NCBI RefSeq assembly: GCF_004005375.1
Contig: NZ_RZUF01000019.1
Coordinates: 1-45,597, forward strand
Direction of reading: 5' to 3'
Source of the DNA: Rheinheimera sediminis
Lineage (GTDB): Bacteria; Pseudomonadota; Gammaproteobacteria; Enterobacterales; Alteromonadaceae
Length of the DNA: 45,597 bases
Of this stretch, positions 31,877 to 42,842 are shown one piece after another; the first letter of the stretch is position 1; each line of letters opens with the position of its first letter. The translations under genes were made by a program, and so were the position numbers. The notes under the pieces were generated by a model, which was given only the letters and a program-made list of their open reading frames with translations, made no database searches and was not told the origin of the DNA.

Positions 31877-33034
31877 TTAGATTTTCGCTTCAGAGCGCAA
31901 AATTTCTGCTTTGTCGGTGTTTTCCCAAGGGAATTCGTTACGACCGAAGTGACCGTAAGCCGCAGTAGCGCGGTAAATTGGACGCTCTAACTGCAACATT
32001 TGGATTAAACCATAAGGACGTAAATCGAAGTGACGGCGGATCAGAGCTATCAGTTGATCTTCGCTCAACTTACTGGTGCCAAAAGTCTCAACGCTGATTG
32101 AAGTAGGTTCTGCCACGCCTATAGCGTAAGACACCTGAATTTCACAACGTTCAGCTAAACCAGCAGCCACAATATTTTTTGCCACATAACGAGCGGCATA
32201 AGCAGCAGAGCGGTCAACTTTTGAAGGGTCTTTACCAGAGAAAGCACCACCACCGTGACGCGCCATACCACCATAGCTGTCTACGATGATTTTACGGCCA
32301 GTTAAACCACAGTCACCCATAGGACCACCGATCACAAAACGGCCAGTTGGGTTAATGAAAAACTTGGTTTTATTACTCAGCCATTCTGCTGGTAATACAG
32401 GCTTGATGATGTGTTCCATAACAGCTTCACGCAGGTCAGCCGTAGAAACAGTGTCACAGTGTTGAGTGGACAACACCACAGCATCAATACCAACCGGCTT
32501 GCCGTTTTCGTAGACAAAGCTCAACTGAGATTTTGCATCAGGACGTAACCAGCCCAAGGTACCATCTTTACGCACTTTGGCTTGTTGTTGCACCAAGCGG
32601 TGAGAGTAAGTAATAGGAGCAGGCATTAATACATCAGTTTCATTGCTGGCATAACCAAACATTAATCCCTGATCGCCTGCACCTTGCTCACTCGGATCTT
32701 CATCTTTCTTATCTACACCCTGATTGATATCAGGAGATTGTTTACCAATGGCGCTTAACACAGCACAGGAATTGGCATCAAAACCCATATCTGAATGCAC
32801 ATAACCAATGTCACGGATGGTGCTGCGAGTGAGCTCTTCGATGTCGACCCAGGCAGAAGTAGTGATTTCACCACCTACTAACACCATGCCTGTTTTTACG
32901 AAGGTTTCGCACGCAACACGGGCTTTTGGATCTTGTTCTAAAATGGCATCCAATACCGCGTCAGAGATCTGGTCAGCGATTTTATCCGGATGTCCTTCAG
33001 AGACAGATTCAGAGGTAAAAATGTGTTGTGCCAT
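31877..33034 (-). CDS. metK: S-adenosylmethionine synthetase
   Basis: MetK makes S-adenosylmethionine from methionine and ATP. This 385-residue enzyme has the [18 protein letters not shown] methionine/ATP site at the N-terminus, the [16 protein letters not shown] hexapeptide region, and [19 protein letters not shown] near the middle. It is divergent from tkt across a 353 bp gap. A possible MetJ box is present upstream but is weak. A terminator follows at 31823-31850. Confidence 0.98.
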   Translation of the reverse strand: MAQHIFTSESVSEGHPDKIADQISDAVLDAILEQDPKARVACETFVKTGMVLVGGEITTSAWVDIEELTRSTIRDIGYVHSDMGFDANSCAVLSAIGKQSPDINQGVDKKDEDPSEQGAGDQGLMFGYASNETDVLMPAPITYSHRLVQQQAKVRKDGTLGWLRPDAKSQLSFVYENGKPVGIDAVVLSTQHCDTVSTADLREAVMEHIIKPVLPAEWLSNKTKFFINPTGRFVIGGPMGDCGLTGRKIIVDSYGGMARHGGGAFSGKDPSKVDRSAAYAARYVAKNIVAAGLAERCEIQVSYAIGVAEPTSISVETFGTSKLSEDQLIALIRRHFDLRPYGLIQMLQLERPIYRATAAYGHFGRNEFPWENTDKAEILRSEAKI

Positions 33035-33387
33035 TTACGTATTCCACATGTTGGTTGTTATCGCGCCTGGGCGCTGTAATTTGGGGCAGCTATTTTAGTG
33101 AAAGCCTTGTGGCAATGCCAGAACTTTCTGCCGCCCGGACGTCTTTAATGCTAAAGCTATAGAATGTATCGGCTACAGCTGGTAAAACTATGGTTTGCCG
33201 GAGATTAAAATTTGCGATTTAGCTGTTGCTCTGTGAAAATAAGCCCAGCTTTGTCGTATCCATGTAAAAACAGCGTTCACCCGCTCAGCCGCCAGTTTAA
33301 AAAAACACAAAAAAGAGCAGCGAATCAATACGGGTAAACCCACCCCTCGGATCAAAGTCATATAAAGTTAATCAAGCAGGAGAGAAG
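33035..33387. promoter_or_regulatory. divergent metK-tkt promoter region
   Basis: This 353 bp gap must hold the promoters of both metK (minus) and tkt (plus). GGACGTCT at 33137-33144 resembles one MetJ half-box (consensus AGACGTCT), but adjacent 8-mers match poorly, so MetJ control is uncertain. AGGAGAG precedes the tkt ATG as a good ribosome binding site. No SAM riboswitch was recognised. Confidence 0.4.
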
Positions 33388-35385
33388 ATGCCATCTCGTA
33401 AACAACTCGCTAACGCCATTCGTGCTTTGAGTATGGATGCAGTGCAAAAAGCGAAATCAGGTCACCCGGGCGCCCCTATGGGCATGGCAGATATTGCTGA
33501 AGTATTGTGGCGCGATTATTTAATCCACAATCCACAAGACCCAAGCTGGGCCAACCGTGACCGCTTTGTGTTGTCTAATGGCCACGGCTCCATGCTGTTA
33601 TATTCTCTGTTACATCTCTCTGGCTATGATTTAGGCATTGAAGATTTAAAACAATTCCGTCAGTTGCATTCCAGAACTCCTGGTCACCCTGAATACGGCT
33701 ATGCACCAGGTGTTGAAACCACCACAGGTCCTTTAGGTCAGGGCATTACCAATGCGGTAGGTATGGCCATTGCTGAAAAGGCGTTAGCTGCTCAATTTAA
33801 TAAGCCCGACCATGACGTAGTTGATCATTACACCTACACCTTTTTAGGTGATGGTTGTCTAATGGAAGGTGTATCACATGAGGCCTGTTCGTTAGCCGGT
33901 ACTTTGGGTTTAGGTAAGTTAATCGCGTTTTGGGATGACAACGGTATTTCTATCGATGGTCATGTTGAAGGCTGGTTCACCGACAATACGCCTGCACGTT
34001 TTGAAGCCTATGGCTGGCATGTGATTGCTGGTGTAGATGGTCACGACTCAGCAGCCATTGCAGCGGCTATTGAACAAGGCCGTGCTGTCACTGACAAACC
34101 TACTTTAATTTGCTGCAAAACTATTATTGGTTACGGCTCACCAAATAAATCTGGTTCACACGACTGTCACGGTGCACCTTTAGGTGATACAGAAATTGCC
34201 GCAGCTCGTGAGTACTTAGGTTGGGAGCATGCTCCTTTTGTTATTCCACAAGAGATCTATCAAGAGTGGGATGGCAAAGCCAAAGGCTCATCCGCTCAGC
34301 AAAGCTGGAATGATAAATTTGCCGCTTATGCCAAAGCTTACCCTGAACTTGCCGCTGAATTTACCCGTCGTATGGCGGGTGATTTACCAGCAGATTGGGC
34401 GGAAAAATCTGCTGCCTATATTCAGCATTTGCAAGACAACCCGCAGTCTATTGCTACCCGTAAAGCATCTCAGAACAGCTTAAATGCCTTCGGTCCTTTA
34501 TTGCCTGAGTTGTTAGGTGGTTCAGCCGATTTAGCAGGTTCTAACCTGACCATTTGGTCTGGCTCTAAAGGGGTAACGGCAGAAGATGCCAGTGGTAACT
34601 ACCTGTATTACGGCGTGCGTGAGTTTGGTATGTCCGCCATGATGAACGGTATAGCTCTGCATGGTGGTTTTATCCCTTACGGTGCTACTTTCCTGATGTT
34701 TATGGAATATGCCCGTAACGCCGTGCGTATGGCCGCTCTGATGAAGCAGCGTGTTATTTTTGTTTACACCCACGACTCCATTGGTTTAGGCGAAGATGGC
34801 CCAACGCACCAACCTGTTGAACAGTTAGCATCACTGCGCGTGACGCCAAACCTGATGAACTGGCGTCCTTGTGATGCAGTGGAATCTGCTGTGGCGTGGC
34901 AGGCTGCTATTGAGCGCACTGAAGGCCCAAGCACTTTAATATTCACCCGTCAGAATCTGGTGCAACAGCCTCGTACAGCGCAGCAACTGGCTGATGTGCG
35001 TAAAGGCGGTTATGTATTGTTAGATTCTGTTGGCACACCTGAATTGATTCTGATTGCCACAGGCTCTGAAGTAGAGCTGGCAGTACAGGCCTACCATCAG
35101 TTAACTGCTGCTGGTCGCAAAGTACGAGTGGTGTCTGTGCCTTCTACTGATGTATTTGAAGCCCAAAGTGCTGCATACCGTGAATTGGTATTGCCTTCAG
35201 CTGTCACTAAGCGAGTGGCTGTTGAAGCCGGTATTAAAGATAGCTGGTACAAATATGTTGGCTTGACAGGTAAAATCATTGGTATGGACAGCTTTGGTGA
35301 ATCGGCTCCGGCTGAACAGCTGTTTGAACATTTTGGCATTACCACGGCCGCTGTGGTTGCAGCTGCCAACGAGTTGTTCGCGTAA
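33388..35385 (+). CDS. tkt: transketolase
   Basis: Transketolase transfers two-carbon units between sugar phosphates in the pentose phosphate pathway, using thiamine diphosphate. This 665-residue protein has [19 protein letters not shown] at the N-terminus, the ThDP motif [28 protein letters not shown], and a pyrimidine domain with [15 protein letters not shown] and [17 protein letters not shown]. Length is normal. It opens the tkt-epd-pgk-fba series but is followed by a terminator (35391-35418), so epd may have its own promoter or be partly read through. Confidence 0.98.
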   Translation: MPSRKQLANAIRALSMDAVQKAKSGHPGAPMGMADIAEVLWRDYLIHNPQDPSWANRDRFVLSNGHGSMLLYSLLHLSGYDLGIEDLKQFRQLHSRTPGHPEYGYAPGVETTTGPLGQGITNAVGMAIAEKALAAQFNKPDHDVVDHYTYTFLGDGCLMEGVSHEACSLAGTLGLGKLIAFWDDNGISIDGHVEGWFTDNTPARFEAYGWHVIAGVDGHDSAAIAAAIEQGRAVTDKPTLICCKTIIGYGSPNKSGSHDCHGAPLGDTEIAAAREYLGWEHAPFVIPQEIYQEWDGKAKGSSAQQSWNDKFAAYAKAYPELAAEFTRRMAGDLPADWAEKSAAYIQHLQDNPQSIATRKASQNSLNAFGPLLPELLGGSADLAGSNLTIWSGSKGVTAEDASGNYLYYGVREFGMSAMMNGIALHGGFIPYGATFLMFMEYARNAVRMAALMKQRVIFVYTHDSIGLGEDGPTHQPVEQLASLRVTPNLMNWRPCDAVESAVAWQAAIERTEGPSTLIFTRQNLVQQPRTAQQLADVRKGGYVLLDSVGTPELILIATGSEVELAVQAYHQLTAAGRKVRVVSVPSTDVFEAQSAAYRELVLPSAVTKRVAVEAGIKDSWYKYVGLTGKIIGMDSFGESAPAEQLFEHFGITTAAVVAAANELFA

Positions 35386-35390
35386 TAATG

Positions 35391-35418
35391 AAAAGGGGCC
35401 TGGTGGCCCCTCTTTTTG
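35391..35418 (+). terminator. rho-independent terminator after tkt
   Basis: AAGGGGCC-TGGT-GGCCCCT forms a stem followed by CTTTTT. It starts 6 bp past the tkt stop codon and lies 30 bp before the epd start. Confidence 0.9.
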
Positions 35419-35447
35419 ATCCGTAAATGTGTGAAGATTGGGTAGCA

Positions 35448-36461
35448 ATGACCATTAAAGTGGCAATTAACGGCTTTGGCCGCATAGGTCGAAATATTCT
35501 GCGAGCCGTCTATGAGTGCGGTTTGACAGAGCAAGTGCAAGTGGTCGCTATTAATGAGTTGGCTGATGCCAAAGGTATAGCCCACTTATTAAAATACGAT
35601 ACCTCACATGGTCGCTTTGGTTTTCCTGTTGAGTTAACTGAACGGGGCTTGTTGGTCAATGGCGATGCTATCGCATTATTTGGTCAGGCTGACCCCGCTC
35701 AGTTACCCTGGAACGAATTAGAGGTTGATGTAGTACTTGAATGCACAGGCGTGTTTCATAGCCGCGCTGATGCGCAACTGCATTTAGATGCCGGGGCAAA
35801 AAAAGTATTATTTTCCCATCCGGCCGACGCTGATATTGACGCCACAGTGATTTATGGCATTAATCAGCATTTACTGACCGATGACATGAATGTTGTGTCG
35901 GCAGGTTCCTGCACCACCAACTGCATAGTGCCGGTGATCCAGGTGCTGGATCAGCATTTTGGCGTTGAGAGTGGCACTATTACTACTATTCACGCTTCGA
36001 TGAATGATCAGCAAGTGATAGATGCTTATCACACAGATTTACGTCGTACCCGAGCGGCCAGTCAATCTATTATTCCGGTAGATACCAAGTTAGCCCGTGG
36101 TATAGAACGAATCCTACCGCATTTAGCCGGACGTTTTGAAGCCATTGCAGTGCGCGTGCCTACAGTAAACGTCACGGCTATGGATTTAAGCGTGACTTTG
36201 CATCAGGACGTGGATTTAAAGCAGATCAATCAGGTCTTGCAGGGTGCAAAGGTAGGGGAGTTGGCAGGTATTCTGGATTACACCGAAGAGCCACTGGTTT
36301 CGGTAGATTTTAATCATGATGCGCATTCATGCATTGTTGACGGTTCACAAACCCGTGTCAGCCATAAACGTTTGGTCAAATGTTTAGTCTGGTGTGACAA
36401 CGAATGGGGCTTTGCGAACAGAATGCTCGACACAACCCGCGCTATGATGCGTTTTGTCTGA
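35448..36461 (+). CDS. epd: D-erythrose-4-phosphate dehydrogenase
   Basis: Epd oxidises erythrose-4-phosphate to 4-phosphoerythronate for pyridoxal phosphate synthesis and is a GapA paralogue. This 337-residue protein has the Rossmann start [32 protein letters not shown] (the Epd-type ELAD replaces the GapA NDL), the active-site [10 protein letters not shown], and [20 protein letters not shown]. The ATG at 35448 fits the family start; an in-frame ATG 21 bases upstream is possible. It lies between tkt and pgk, the order common in gammaproteobacteria. Confidence 0.94.
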   Translation: MTIKVAINGFGRIGRNILRAVYECGLTEQVQVVAINELADAKGIAHLLKYDTSHGRFGFPVELTERGLLVNGDAIALFGQADPAQLPWNELEVDVVLECTGVFHSRADAQLHLDAGAKKVLFSHPADADIDATVIYGINQHLLTDDMNVVSAGSCTTNCIVPVIQVLDQHFGVESGTITTIHASMNDQQVIDAYHTDLRRTRAASQSIIPVDTKLARGIERILPHLAGRFEAIAVRVPTVNVTAMDLSVTLHQDVDLKQINQVLQGAKVGELAGILDYTEEPLVSVDFNHDAHSCIVDGSQTRVSHKRLVKCLVWCDNEWGFANRMLDTTRAMMRFV

Positions 36462-36503
36462 ACTTTAATTAAATAAACACTTACAAAATCACAGGAGTCT
36501 GGT

Positions 36504-37688
36504 ATGTCAGTTATTAAGATGGCGGATGTAGATTTAACAGGGAAGCGGGTCCTGATCCGTGAGGATTTAAACGTACCGGTGAAAAATGGCAAAGTGACCT
36601 CCGATGCACGTTTAAAAGCAGCTATTCCTACCATTGAGCTGGCGCTGAAAAAAGGCGGCAAAGTGATGGTGTGTTCGCACTTAGGTCGTCCTGAAGAAGG
36701 TGTGTATGCTGACGAATTTTCTATGGCTCCGGTGGTCGACTACTTAAACACGGCTTTATCTGTGCCGGTGCGTTTAGTCAAAGACTATCTGGACGGCGTT
36801 GAAGTGAATACTGGCGAAGTGGTTGTGTTTGAGAACGTACGCTTCAACAAAGGCGAAGGTAAAAACGATGAAACCTTGTCGAAAAAGCTGGCTGCTTTAT
36901 GTGATGTGTTTGTGATGGATGCCTTCGGTACAGCCCATCGTGCTCAAGCTACCACTCATGGTGTGGCAAAGTTTGCGCCTGTAGCCTGTGCTGGTCCTTT
37001 ACTGGCTGCTGAGTTAGATGCCTTAGCTGCTGCGCTGAAAAATCCGAAGCGCCCCTTAGTTGCTATTGTGGGTGGTTCAAAAGTGTCCACTAAACTGACT
37101 GTACTGGAATCATTATCCGGTATTGTCGACCAGTTGATTGTCGGCGGCGGCATTGCGAATACCTTTATTGCAGCTCAGGGCTATCAGGTTGGGAAGTCTT
37201 TGGTTGAAACCGACCTTATTCCTGAAGCCAAGCGTTTAATGGCGCAGGCAAAAGCCAATGGTGGCTCTATCCCTGTGCCTACAGACGTAGTGACTGGCAA
37301 AGCTTTTGCCGAAGATACACCTGCTACCACTAAATCTGTTGCCGATATCAGCAGCGACGATATGGTATTTGATATAGGTCCTGACAGCAGCGCTGCTCTA
37401 GTAGATATTCTAAAGAATGCCGGCACTATTGTCTGGAATGGTCCTGTAGGTGTATTCGAGTTTGCGTCTTTTGAACAAGGCACTAAAGCTCTAGCTTTAG
37501 CCATTGCAGAAAGCAAGGCATTTTCAATAGCAGGTGGCGGCGATACCTTAGCTGCTATTGATAAGTATGAGTTGGCTGACAAGATTTCCTATATTTCAAC
37601 TGGTGGTGGTGCTTTCCTTGAGTTCCTGGAGGGGAAAACCTTACCAGCAGTGGAAATACTTGAACAACGCGCTAAAACCACAGCGTAA
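36504..37688 (+). CDS. pgk: phosphoglycerate kinase
   Basis: Pgk transfers phosphate from 1,3-bisphosphoglycerate to ADP in glycolysis. This 394-residue protein has [39 protein letters not shown], and the C-terminal ATP-binding [12 protein letters not shown] and [19 protein letters not shown] lies before the ATG. It follows epd by 42 bp and precedes fba by 138 bp. Confidence 0.98.
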   Translation: MSVIKMADVDLTGKRVLIREDLNVPVKNGKVTSDARLKAAIPTIELALKKGGKVMVCSHLGRPEEGVYADEFSMAPVVDYLNTALSVPVRLVKDYLDGVEVNTGEVVVFENVRFNKGEGKNDETLSKKLAALCDVFVMDAFGTAHRAQATTHGVAKFAPVACAGPLLAAELDALAAALKNPKRPLVAIVGGSKVSTKLTVLESLSGIVDQLIVGGGIANTFIAAQGYQVGKSLVETDLIPEAKRLMAQAKANGGSIPVPTDVVTGKAFAEDTPATTKSVADISSDDMVFDIGPDSSAALVDILKNAGTIVWNGPVGVFEFASFEQGTKALALAIAESKAFSIAGGGDTLAAIDKYELADKISYISTGGGAFLEFLEGKTLPAVEILEQRAKTTA

Positions 37689-37826
37689 AGCTGTTAGATT
37701 ACCAATAATTAAGAAGAATAGACGAACACAACCGCAGCTTCTGTCCAACTAAAGATCACCTCAGGTGACAGCAGAGGCTGCAGTTTTACAACTTAACCCT
37801 TACCCTACAAAAAAAGAGAGGATCTC

Positions 37827-38891
37827 ATGGCTTTGATTTCAATGCGTCAAATGCTGGACCACGCTGCTGAGTTTGGATACGCAGTGCCGGCTTTTAACGT
37901 TAACAACCTAGAACAAATGCGTGCCATCATGTTAGCTGCAGACGCCACGGATAGTCCTGTGATAGTTCAGGCTTCTGCTGGTGCCCGTAAATATGCCGGT
38001 GCTCCTTTTTTACGCCACCTGATCCTGGCTGCAGTCGAAGAGTTTCCGCATATACCTGTGGTGATGCACCAAGACCATGGCACTTCAGCTGCTGTTTGCC
38101 AACAGGCTATTCAATTAGGATTTTCTTCAGTAATGATGGATGGATCCTTAGGGACAGATGGCAAAACGCCAATGGATTATGATTACAATGCCGATATAAC
38201 GCGCCGAGTTGTAGAAATGGCGCATGCCTGTGGTGTTTCGGTGGAGGGCGAATTAGGTTGTTTAGGCTCACTTGAGACTGGCGCAGCTGGTGAGGAAGAC
38301 GGTATAGGTGCCGATTGCATCTTAACTCATGATCAAATGTTGACAGATCCTGAAGAAGCGGCGCAGTTTGTCAAAGCGACTGGTGTGGACGCTTTAGCCA
38401 TAGCTTGTGGTACGTCACATGGCGCTTATAAATTTAGTCGTCCACCGACAGGAGATATTCTGGCGATTGACCGTATTAAAGAGATCCATGCTCGTATCCC
38501 TGATACCCATCTGGTGATGCATGGTTCGTCTTCAGTACCTCAGGAATGGCTTGCTATCATCAACGAATATGGCGGTGCTATTCCTGAAACTTATGGTGTA
38601 CCGGTTGAACAAATTCAGGAAGGGATCAAATTTGGCGTACGTAAGATCAATATAGATACTGACTTACGGTTAGCTTCCACAGGAGCTATTCGCCGTTACA
38701 TGGCGAAAAACCCCGCTGAATTTGATCCGCGTAAATATTTGCAGGAATCAGTCAAAGCTATGACTGAAATTTGTAAAGACCGTTATCAGGCTTTTGGTAC
38801 TGCGGGTAACGCGTCGAAAATAAAAGCCATTTCTCTTGAGAAAATGGTGAAGTTGTATGAGTCGGGAAAACTAACTCCGAACATTAAATAA
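37827..38891 (+). CDS. fba: class II fructose-bisphosphate aldolase
   Basis: This enzyme cleaves fructose-1,6-bisphosphate into dihydroxyacetone phosphate and glyceraldehyde-3-phosphate using zinc. The 354-residue protein has [15 protein letters not shown], the zinc-site [37 protein letters not shown], and the C-terminal [13 protein letters not shown]. It is of the class II B type found in the tkt-epd-pgk-fba cluster of many proteobacteria. AAGAGAGGA precedes the ATG. No strong terminator follows. Confidence 0.96.
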   Translation: MALISMRQMLDHAAEFGYAVPAFNVNNLEQMRAIMLAADATDSPVIVQASAGARKYAGAPFLRHLILAAVEEFPHIPVVMHQDHGTSAAVCQQAIQLGFSSVMMDGSLGTDGKTPMDYDYNADITRRVVEMAHACGVSVEGELGCLGSLETGAAGEEDGIGADCILTHDQMLTDPEEAAQFVKATGVDALAIACGTSHGAYKFSRPPTGDILAIDRIKEIHARIPDTHLVMHGSSSVPQEWLAIINEYGGAIPETYGVPVEQIQEGIKFGVRKINIDTDLRLASTGAIRRYMAKNPAEFDPRKYLQESVKAMTEICKDRYQAFGTAGNASKIKAISLEKMVKLYESGKLTPNIK

Positions 38892-39008
38892 GCAAATAGA
38901 TTAATGAATCATTAATCAAGGAAAGCACCTGATTTTGCTTAAGTTTAAAAGGGTATGAATCGTCTTTAAATTGCAACAAAACTGTCACCGTTGACTGTCG
39001 TTGTTATA

Positions 39009-39037
39009 TTGACAATCCGCGAGTTTGCTGCAATGAT
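39009..39037 (+). promoter_or_regulatory. possible promoter of TonB-system operon
   Basis: TTGACA (39009-39014) and AATGAT (39032-39037) are 17 bp apart. The -35 match is perfect and the -10 match is partial. It would start transcription just before the 27 bp palindrome at 39061-39087. Confidence 0.4.
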
Positions 39038-39060
39038 GCGGGCGGTTTACCCCTTAACCG

Positions 39061-39087
39061 GGTTATTTTTTGTTACAAAAAATAACC
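39061..39087. promoter_or_regulatory. 27 bp near-perfect palindrome upstream of TonB operon
   Basis: GGTTATTTTTTGT and its exact complement flank a single central base. It ends 45 bp before the DUF3450 start codon. It may be an operator, or an RNA hairpin in the leader that limits or stabilises the operon transcript. The sequence does not match the Fur consensus. Confidence 0.6.
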
Positions 39088-39132
39088 TTTCAAAAACAGG
39101 TTACGTTAATCAGCAATTATTGGTTGGGAACT

Positions 39133-39906
39133 ATGTCTAACAATAACATTCGTAAGAGTCTGGTTGCTTCTGCTCTGTTTGGAGCATTCGCATTGGCCAG
39201 CACTTCAGTAGCAGCAAATCAACTGTCTGAAATTCATAAAGTGGGTCAGCAAAACATCCGCGCTTCAGTTCAGTCACAAGAAAAAATCAACAATATTTTT
39301 GACCAAAGCCAGGAATTGTTGGCCGAATACCGTCAATTAGTTGAACAAACTGAAAACTTGAAAGTTTACAACGATCACGTTGCTAAGTTGGTTGCCGATC
39401 AGAACGAGCAATTAGCTTCTTTTGATAAGCAAATTGGTACTATCGAAGGTACTAAGCAAGGTATCGTACCTCTGATGTATCGTATGGTTGATACTTTAGA
39501 AGCTTTCATTAAAGCCGATATGCCAATCGATTTGACGAACCGTTTAGCTCGTATTGACCGTTTACGCTCTGTATTAGGTAACTCAGCGGTAAACACTTCT
39601 GAAATGTACCGTTTAGTACTTGAAGCTTACCAAATCGAAAAAGATTTAGGCACAGCTTTAGTGACTTACACTGACAAACTGGCCGTAGATGGCAGTGAAA
39701 TTACTGTGAACTACGTATACGTAGGTCGCGTTGCTTTACTGGCTCAATCTCTGGATGAAAAGCAAGCTTGGATGTTCAACAGAACTACAGGTCAATGGGA
39801 AGCTTTGGGTCAGGAATACCTGGAATCTACTAAGTTCGCGATTCGTGTTGCGGGTAAACAAGCTGCCCCAGAATTGTTAAAACTTCCAGTGTTAGCAGCG
39901 GAGTAA
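39133..39906 (+). CDS. DUF3450 periplasmic protein of TonB system
   Basis: This 257-residue protein has a signal peptide (to about residue 28, ending STSVAA) and a long helical, probably coiled-coil stretch (EIHKVGQQNIRASVQSQEKI, then YNDHVAKLVADQNEQL). It belongs to the DUF3450 family, which is encoded at the head of TonB2-type operons in Vibrio and Shewanella. Its role in TonB function is not established. The ATG at 39133 was chosen over a longer frame because it gives a clean signal peptide. The next gene starts 6 bp later. Confidence 0.88.
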   Translation: MSNNNIRKSLVASALFGAFALASTSVAANQLSEIHKVGQQNIRASVQSQEKINNIFDQSQELLAEYRQLVEQTENLKVYNDHVAKLVADQNEQLASFDKQIGTIEGTKQGIVPLMYRMVDTLEAFIKADMPIDLTNRLARIDRLRSVLGNSAVNTSEMYRLVLEAYQIEKDLGTALVTYTDKLAVDGSEITVNYVYVGRVALLAQSLDEKQAWMFNRTTGQWEALGQEYLESTKFAIRVAGKQAAPELLKLPVLAAE

Positions 39907-39912
39907 GCATAA

Positions 39913-41277
39913 ATGAAGAAAGTTTTTAAAGGTTTAGTAATTGCAGCTACTGTTACTTTGTCTGCAGGCGTGTGTTTAAACGCAGCAGCAGATACTGCCA
40001 AGCTGGATCAATTATTAGAGCAGGTGAAACAAGCTCGTACTGCTGAAGGTCGTGTTAATCAGCAACGTGAGAAAGAGTTTTTATCTGACCGTGCAGACAA
40101 ACAAGCCCTGTTAAACAGAGCTAAAGCTGAGTTTTCTGCGGAAGAATCACGTGGTCGTTCTTTAACTCAACAATTTGCTGACAACGAAGGCAAATTAGGT
40201 GCGAAAGAAGCCGAATTAATCGCAGCTCAAGGTACCTTGGGTGAGATGTTTGGTACTGTACGTGGCGCTGCAACTGAAACTATCGGTAGCATTGCTATGT
40301 CGAACATCAGTGCTCAGTACAAAGGCCGTGAACAACTGCTGCAAAAGCTGGCTGAAGCCAAAGAAATTCCAGAGATTAAAGAACTGGAAGAGCTGTGGAT
40401 TGCTTTGCAAACTGAAATGACTGAGTCTGCTAAAGTTTCTAAGTTTGAAGGTAACGTTGTAGGCTTAGACGGTAACGCTTCTCAGGCATCTGTGACTCGT
40501 GTTGGTGCTTTTAACCTGATCTCTGACGGTGGTTACTTAGTATTCAACGCTGACACTCAGGAAATGCAACCTTTGGTGAAACAGCCTGAGTCTTATGTTG
40601 TTTCAGCTGCAGAAGCATTTAAAAATGCAGCTGCCGGTGAAGTGAAGCCAGTGTATATCGATCCTACTGGTGGTAACTTATTGCGTCTGAAAACTCAGGA
40701 AGCAACTCTTGAAGAGCAATATCACCAAGGTGGTACACCAGGTTATGTGATTACGGCTTTATTACTGATCGGCTTATTGATCGGTGCTATCCGTTTCGTA
40801 TCTCTGACTGCAGCAGCTGCTGGCGTGAAAGCTCAGCTGAAAAACCTGAATAACCCTTCAGAGAAAAACGCTTTAGGCCGTATCCTGAAAGTGTACCACG
40901 ACAACAAATCTGTTGACGTTGAAACTCTGGAACTGAAACTGGACGAAGCCATTATGCGTGAAACGCCGGATATCGAAAAAGGTATCGGTATTATCAAGCT
41001 GATCGCTGCTGTTGGTCCTTTATTAGGTCTGTTAGGTACAGTTATCGGTATGATCGGTGCGTTCCAGGTTATTACCTTACACGGTACTGGCGACCCGAAA
41101 ATCATGGCTGGTCAGATTTCAATGGCGTTAGTAACAACTGTTCAAGGTCTGTTATGTGCTCTGCCATTATTGTTTATCCACTCTATGTTACAAAGTAAGT
41201 CAAACTCAGTCCTGCATGTTCTGGATGAGCAAAGCGCTGGTATCATCGCTGCTCATGCGGAGAAGGAGAAAGCGTAA
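39913..41277 (+). CDS. long MotA/TolQ/ExbB-type protein (TtpC-like)
   Basis: This 454-residue protein has a signal peptide (to about residue 27), a periplasmic coiled-coil domain (about 28-270), and a C-terminal ExbB-type proton-channel domain with three membrane helices (about 275-300, 360-385, 400-425). Channel motifs include AVGPLLGLLGTVIGMIGAFQ and ALVTTVQGLLCALPLLF. In Vibrio the equivalent TtpC is required for TonB2-dependent iron uptake. It overlaps the next gene by one base (TAATG). It is encoded together with a separate short ExbB, as in TonB2 operons. Confidence 0.92.
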   Translation: MKKVFKGLVIAATVTLSAGVCLNAAADTAKLDQLLEQVKQARTAEGRVNQQREKEFLSDRADKQALLNRAKAEFSAEESRGRSLTQQFADNEGKLGAKEAELIAAQGTLGEMFGTVRGAATETIGSIAMSNISAQYKGREQLLQKLAEAKEIPEIKELEELWIALQTEMTESAKVSKFEGNVVGLDGNASQASVTRVGAFNLISDGGYLVFNADTQEMQPLVKQPESYVVSAAEAFKNAAAGEVKPVYIDPTGGNLLRLKTQEATLEEQYHQGGTPGYVITALLLIGLLIGAIRFVSLTAAAAGVKAQLKNLNNPSEKNALGRILKVYHDNKSVDVETLELKLDEAIMRETPDIEKGIGIIKLIAAVGPLLGLLGTVIGMIGAFQVITLHGTGDPKIMAGQISMALVTTVQGLLCALPLLFIHSMLQSKSNSVLHVLDEQSAGIIAAHAEKEKA

Positions 41278-41801
41278 TGCATAGCCTGATAGAGCTTTGG
41301 GAATCTGTCAGGGATTTTATCGCGACCGGCGGTGATGTGTTGTATATCGTCGCCCTAGTGCTCTTCATCATGTGGGTATTGATCATAGAGCGCTTCTGGT
41401 TTATTAACCGAGAGTATCCAGTACTGCGTGATAAAATCATTGCAGACTGGAATGCCCGGGCTGATACAACCTCATGGTATGCGCATAAAATTCGTGATGC
41501 GTGGGTGTCTGAGGCATCTACCAAACTGCGTGAGCGGATCGGAGTAATCAAAACATTGGTTGCGATCTGCCCTATGGTGGGTTTGTTAGGTACTGTGACC
41601 GGTATGATCGCCGTATTCGAAATTATGGCGGTGCAAGGTACCGGTAACCCAAGACTGATGGCAGCTGGTATATCTATGGCAACAATCCCAACTATGGCTG
41701 GTATGGTTGCTTGTTTATCAGGTGTATTTGTAACGTCTAAACTGGAAGGTAAGGTGAAATCAGCAGTTCATGAATTAGCTGATAGCATGCCTCATCATTG
41801 A
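41277..41801 (+). CDS. exbB: ExbB proton channel protein
   Basis: ExbB and ExbD form the proton channel that energises TonB. This 174-residue protein has three membrane helices (about 17-37, 90-115 and 130-150) and the MotA/TolQ/ExbB motif ICPMVGLLGTVTGMIAVFE. It is shorter than E. coli ExbB and is like the ExbB2 of Vibrio. It starts inside the stop of the long ExbB gene and is followed by exbD after 13 bp. Confidence 0.93.
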   Translation: MHSLIELWESVRDFIATGGDVLYIVALVLFIMWVLIIERFWFINREYPVLRDKIIADWNARADTTSWYAHKIRDAWVSEASTKLRERIGVIKTLVAICPMVGLLGTVTGMIAVFEIMAVQGTGNPRLMAAGISMATIPTMAGMVACLSGVFVTSKLEGKVKSAVHELADSMPHH

Positions 41802-41814
41802 TAGAGAGTAATTT

Positions 41815-42216
41815 ATGGCACGTAAAATTAGACGTGAAGCCGAAGAGGCAGCAGTAGATTTAACGCCAATGTTGGACGTTGTATTCATCATGCTGATCTT
41901 CTTTATCGTAACGACTTCATTCGTTAAAGAAGCTGGTATAGATGTACTTCGCCCTAAAGCGACAAAAGCGATACAGAAGCCGTCAGCTACTATCTTTATC
42001 GCTATCCGTGCAAACGGTGAGATCTGGATGGATAAACGTGCTGTAGACGTTGAGCGTGTTGGTGCGACAGTTGAAAAACTGCTGGCCGAATCGCCAACAG
42101 ATACAGTCATTATTCAAGCAGACAAAGAAGCTAAGCATGGTGTCGTGGTTTCAGTAATGGACCAGATCAAGCTGGCTGGTATCGATAAGATTTCGATCGC
42201 TGCGGAGAACAAGTAA
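41815..42216 (+). CDS. exbD: ExbD biopolymer transport protein
   Basis: This 133-residue protein has one N-terminal membrane helix with the proton-pathway Asp in DLTPMLDVVFIMLIFFIV and a periplasmic domain (AVDVERVGATVEKLL, IIQADKEAKHGVVVSVMDQ). It is the partner of the preceding ExbB. tonB starts one base after its stop codon. Confidence 0.95.
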   Translation: MARKIRREAEEAAVDLTPMLDVVFIMLIFFIVTTSFVKEAGIDVLRPKATKAIQKPSATIFIAIRANGEIWMDKRAVDVERVGATVEKLLAESPTDTVIIQADKEAKHGVVVSVMDQIKLAGIDKISIAAENK

Positions 42217-42217
42217 T

Positions 42218-42838
42218 ATGGTAAGGTTATTACTATCACTGGTTTTTGGTGCGGTAATAACGTTTTTCCTGTATGTGTTGATGGCATTCCTTATAGGTGG
42301 GGATGATACGTTCACCAATGCTAAAAAGGAACAAATCGTTATTGAAATTAACTCGACACCGCCTGAGTCTAAAGCTCAGACACGTGTTCGGGTACCGCCA
42401 CCACCACCACCACCGCCACCAGAGCCACCAAAGGCTCCGGTTGCTGAGCCCGCTTCAACAGACACAGGTGGAGCCATTGGCTTTAACATGCCGTCTGTTG
42501 ACGTAGGTGGTGCAAATTCAGGATTAGGCGATCCTTCTTCAGCAATGATGCGTGATGGCGATGCTACTCCAATAGTTCGTATTGAACCTAAATATCCTGT
42601 GCAAGCTGCTCGTGATGGCCTGCAGGGATGGGTAAAAATGCGTTTTACTATTCTGGAAGATGGCAGCGTTGGCGAAGTTACTGTTGTAGAAGCTGAACCT
42701 AAACGTGTATTCGACCGTGAAGCAATTCGAGCTCTGAAACGTTGGAAATATTCACCAAAAGTGGTCGACGGTAAAGCAGTGCAGCAACCAGGTATTATGG
42801 TTCAGCTGGACTTCTCCTTAGATCAGGCTGGAGGTTAA
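42218..42838 (+). CDS. tonB: TonB energy transducer
   Basis: TonB links the ExbB-ExbD motor to outer-membrane receptors. This 206-residue protein has one N-terminal helix (about 5-27), a Pro-rich linker (about 61-75, nine prolines in a row), and the C-terminal domain with YPVQAARDGLQGWVKMRF and RALKRWKYSPKVVDG. The short length is typical of TonB2. No TonB-dependent receptor gene is in the window. A TPR gene follows after 4 bp. Confidence 0.95.
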   Translation: MVRLLLSLVFGAVITFFLYVLMAFLIGGDDTFTNAKKEQIVIEINSTPPESKAQTRVRVPPPPPPPPPEPPKAPVAEPASTDTGGAIGFNMPSVDVGGANSGLGDPSSAMMRDGDATPIVRIEPKYPVQAARDGLQGWVKMRFTILEDGSVGEVTVVEAEPKRVFDREAIRALKRWKYSPKVVDGKAVQQPGIMVQLDFSLDQAGG

Positions 42839-42842
42839 CAAA

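Noticed and set aside
33035-33144. SAM riboswitch or tandem MetJ boxes upstream of metK
   Set aside because: No riboswitch fold was recognised, and only one 8-mer (GGACGTCT) resembles a met box while its neighbours match poorly.
35097-35585. 162-codon minus-strand ORF across the tkt-epd junction
   Set aside because: It runs antisense to two well-conserved genes and a terminator and shows no family features.
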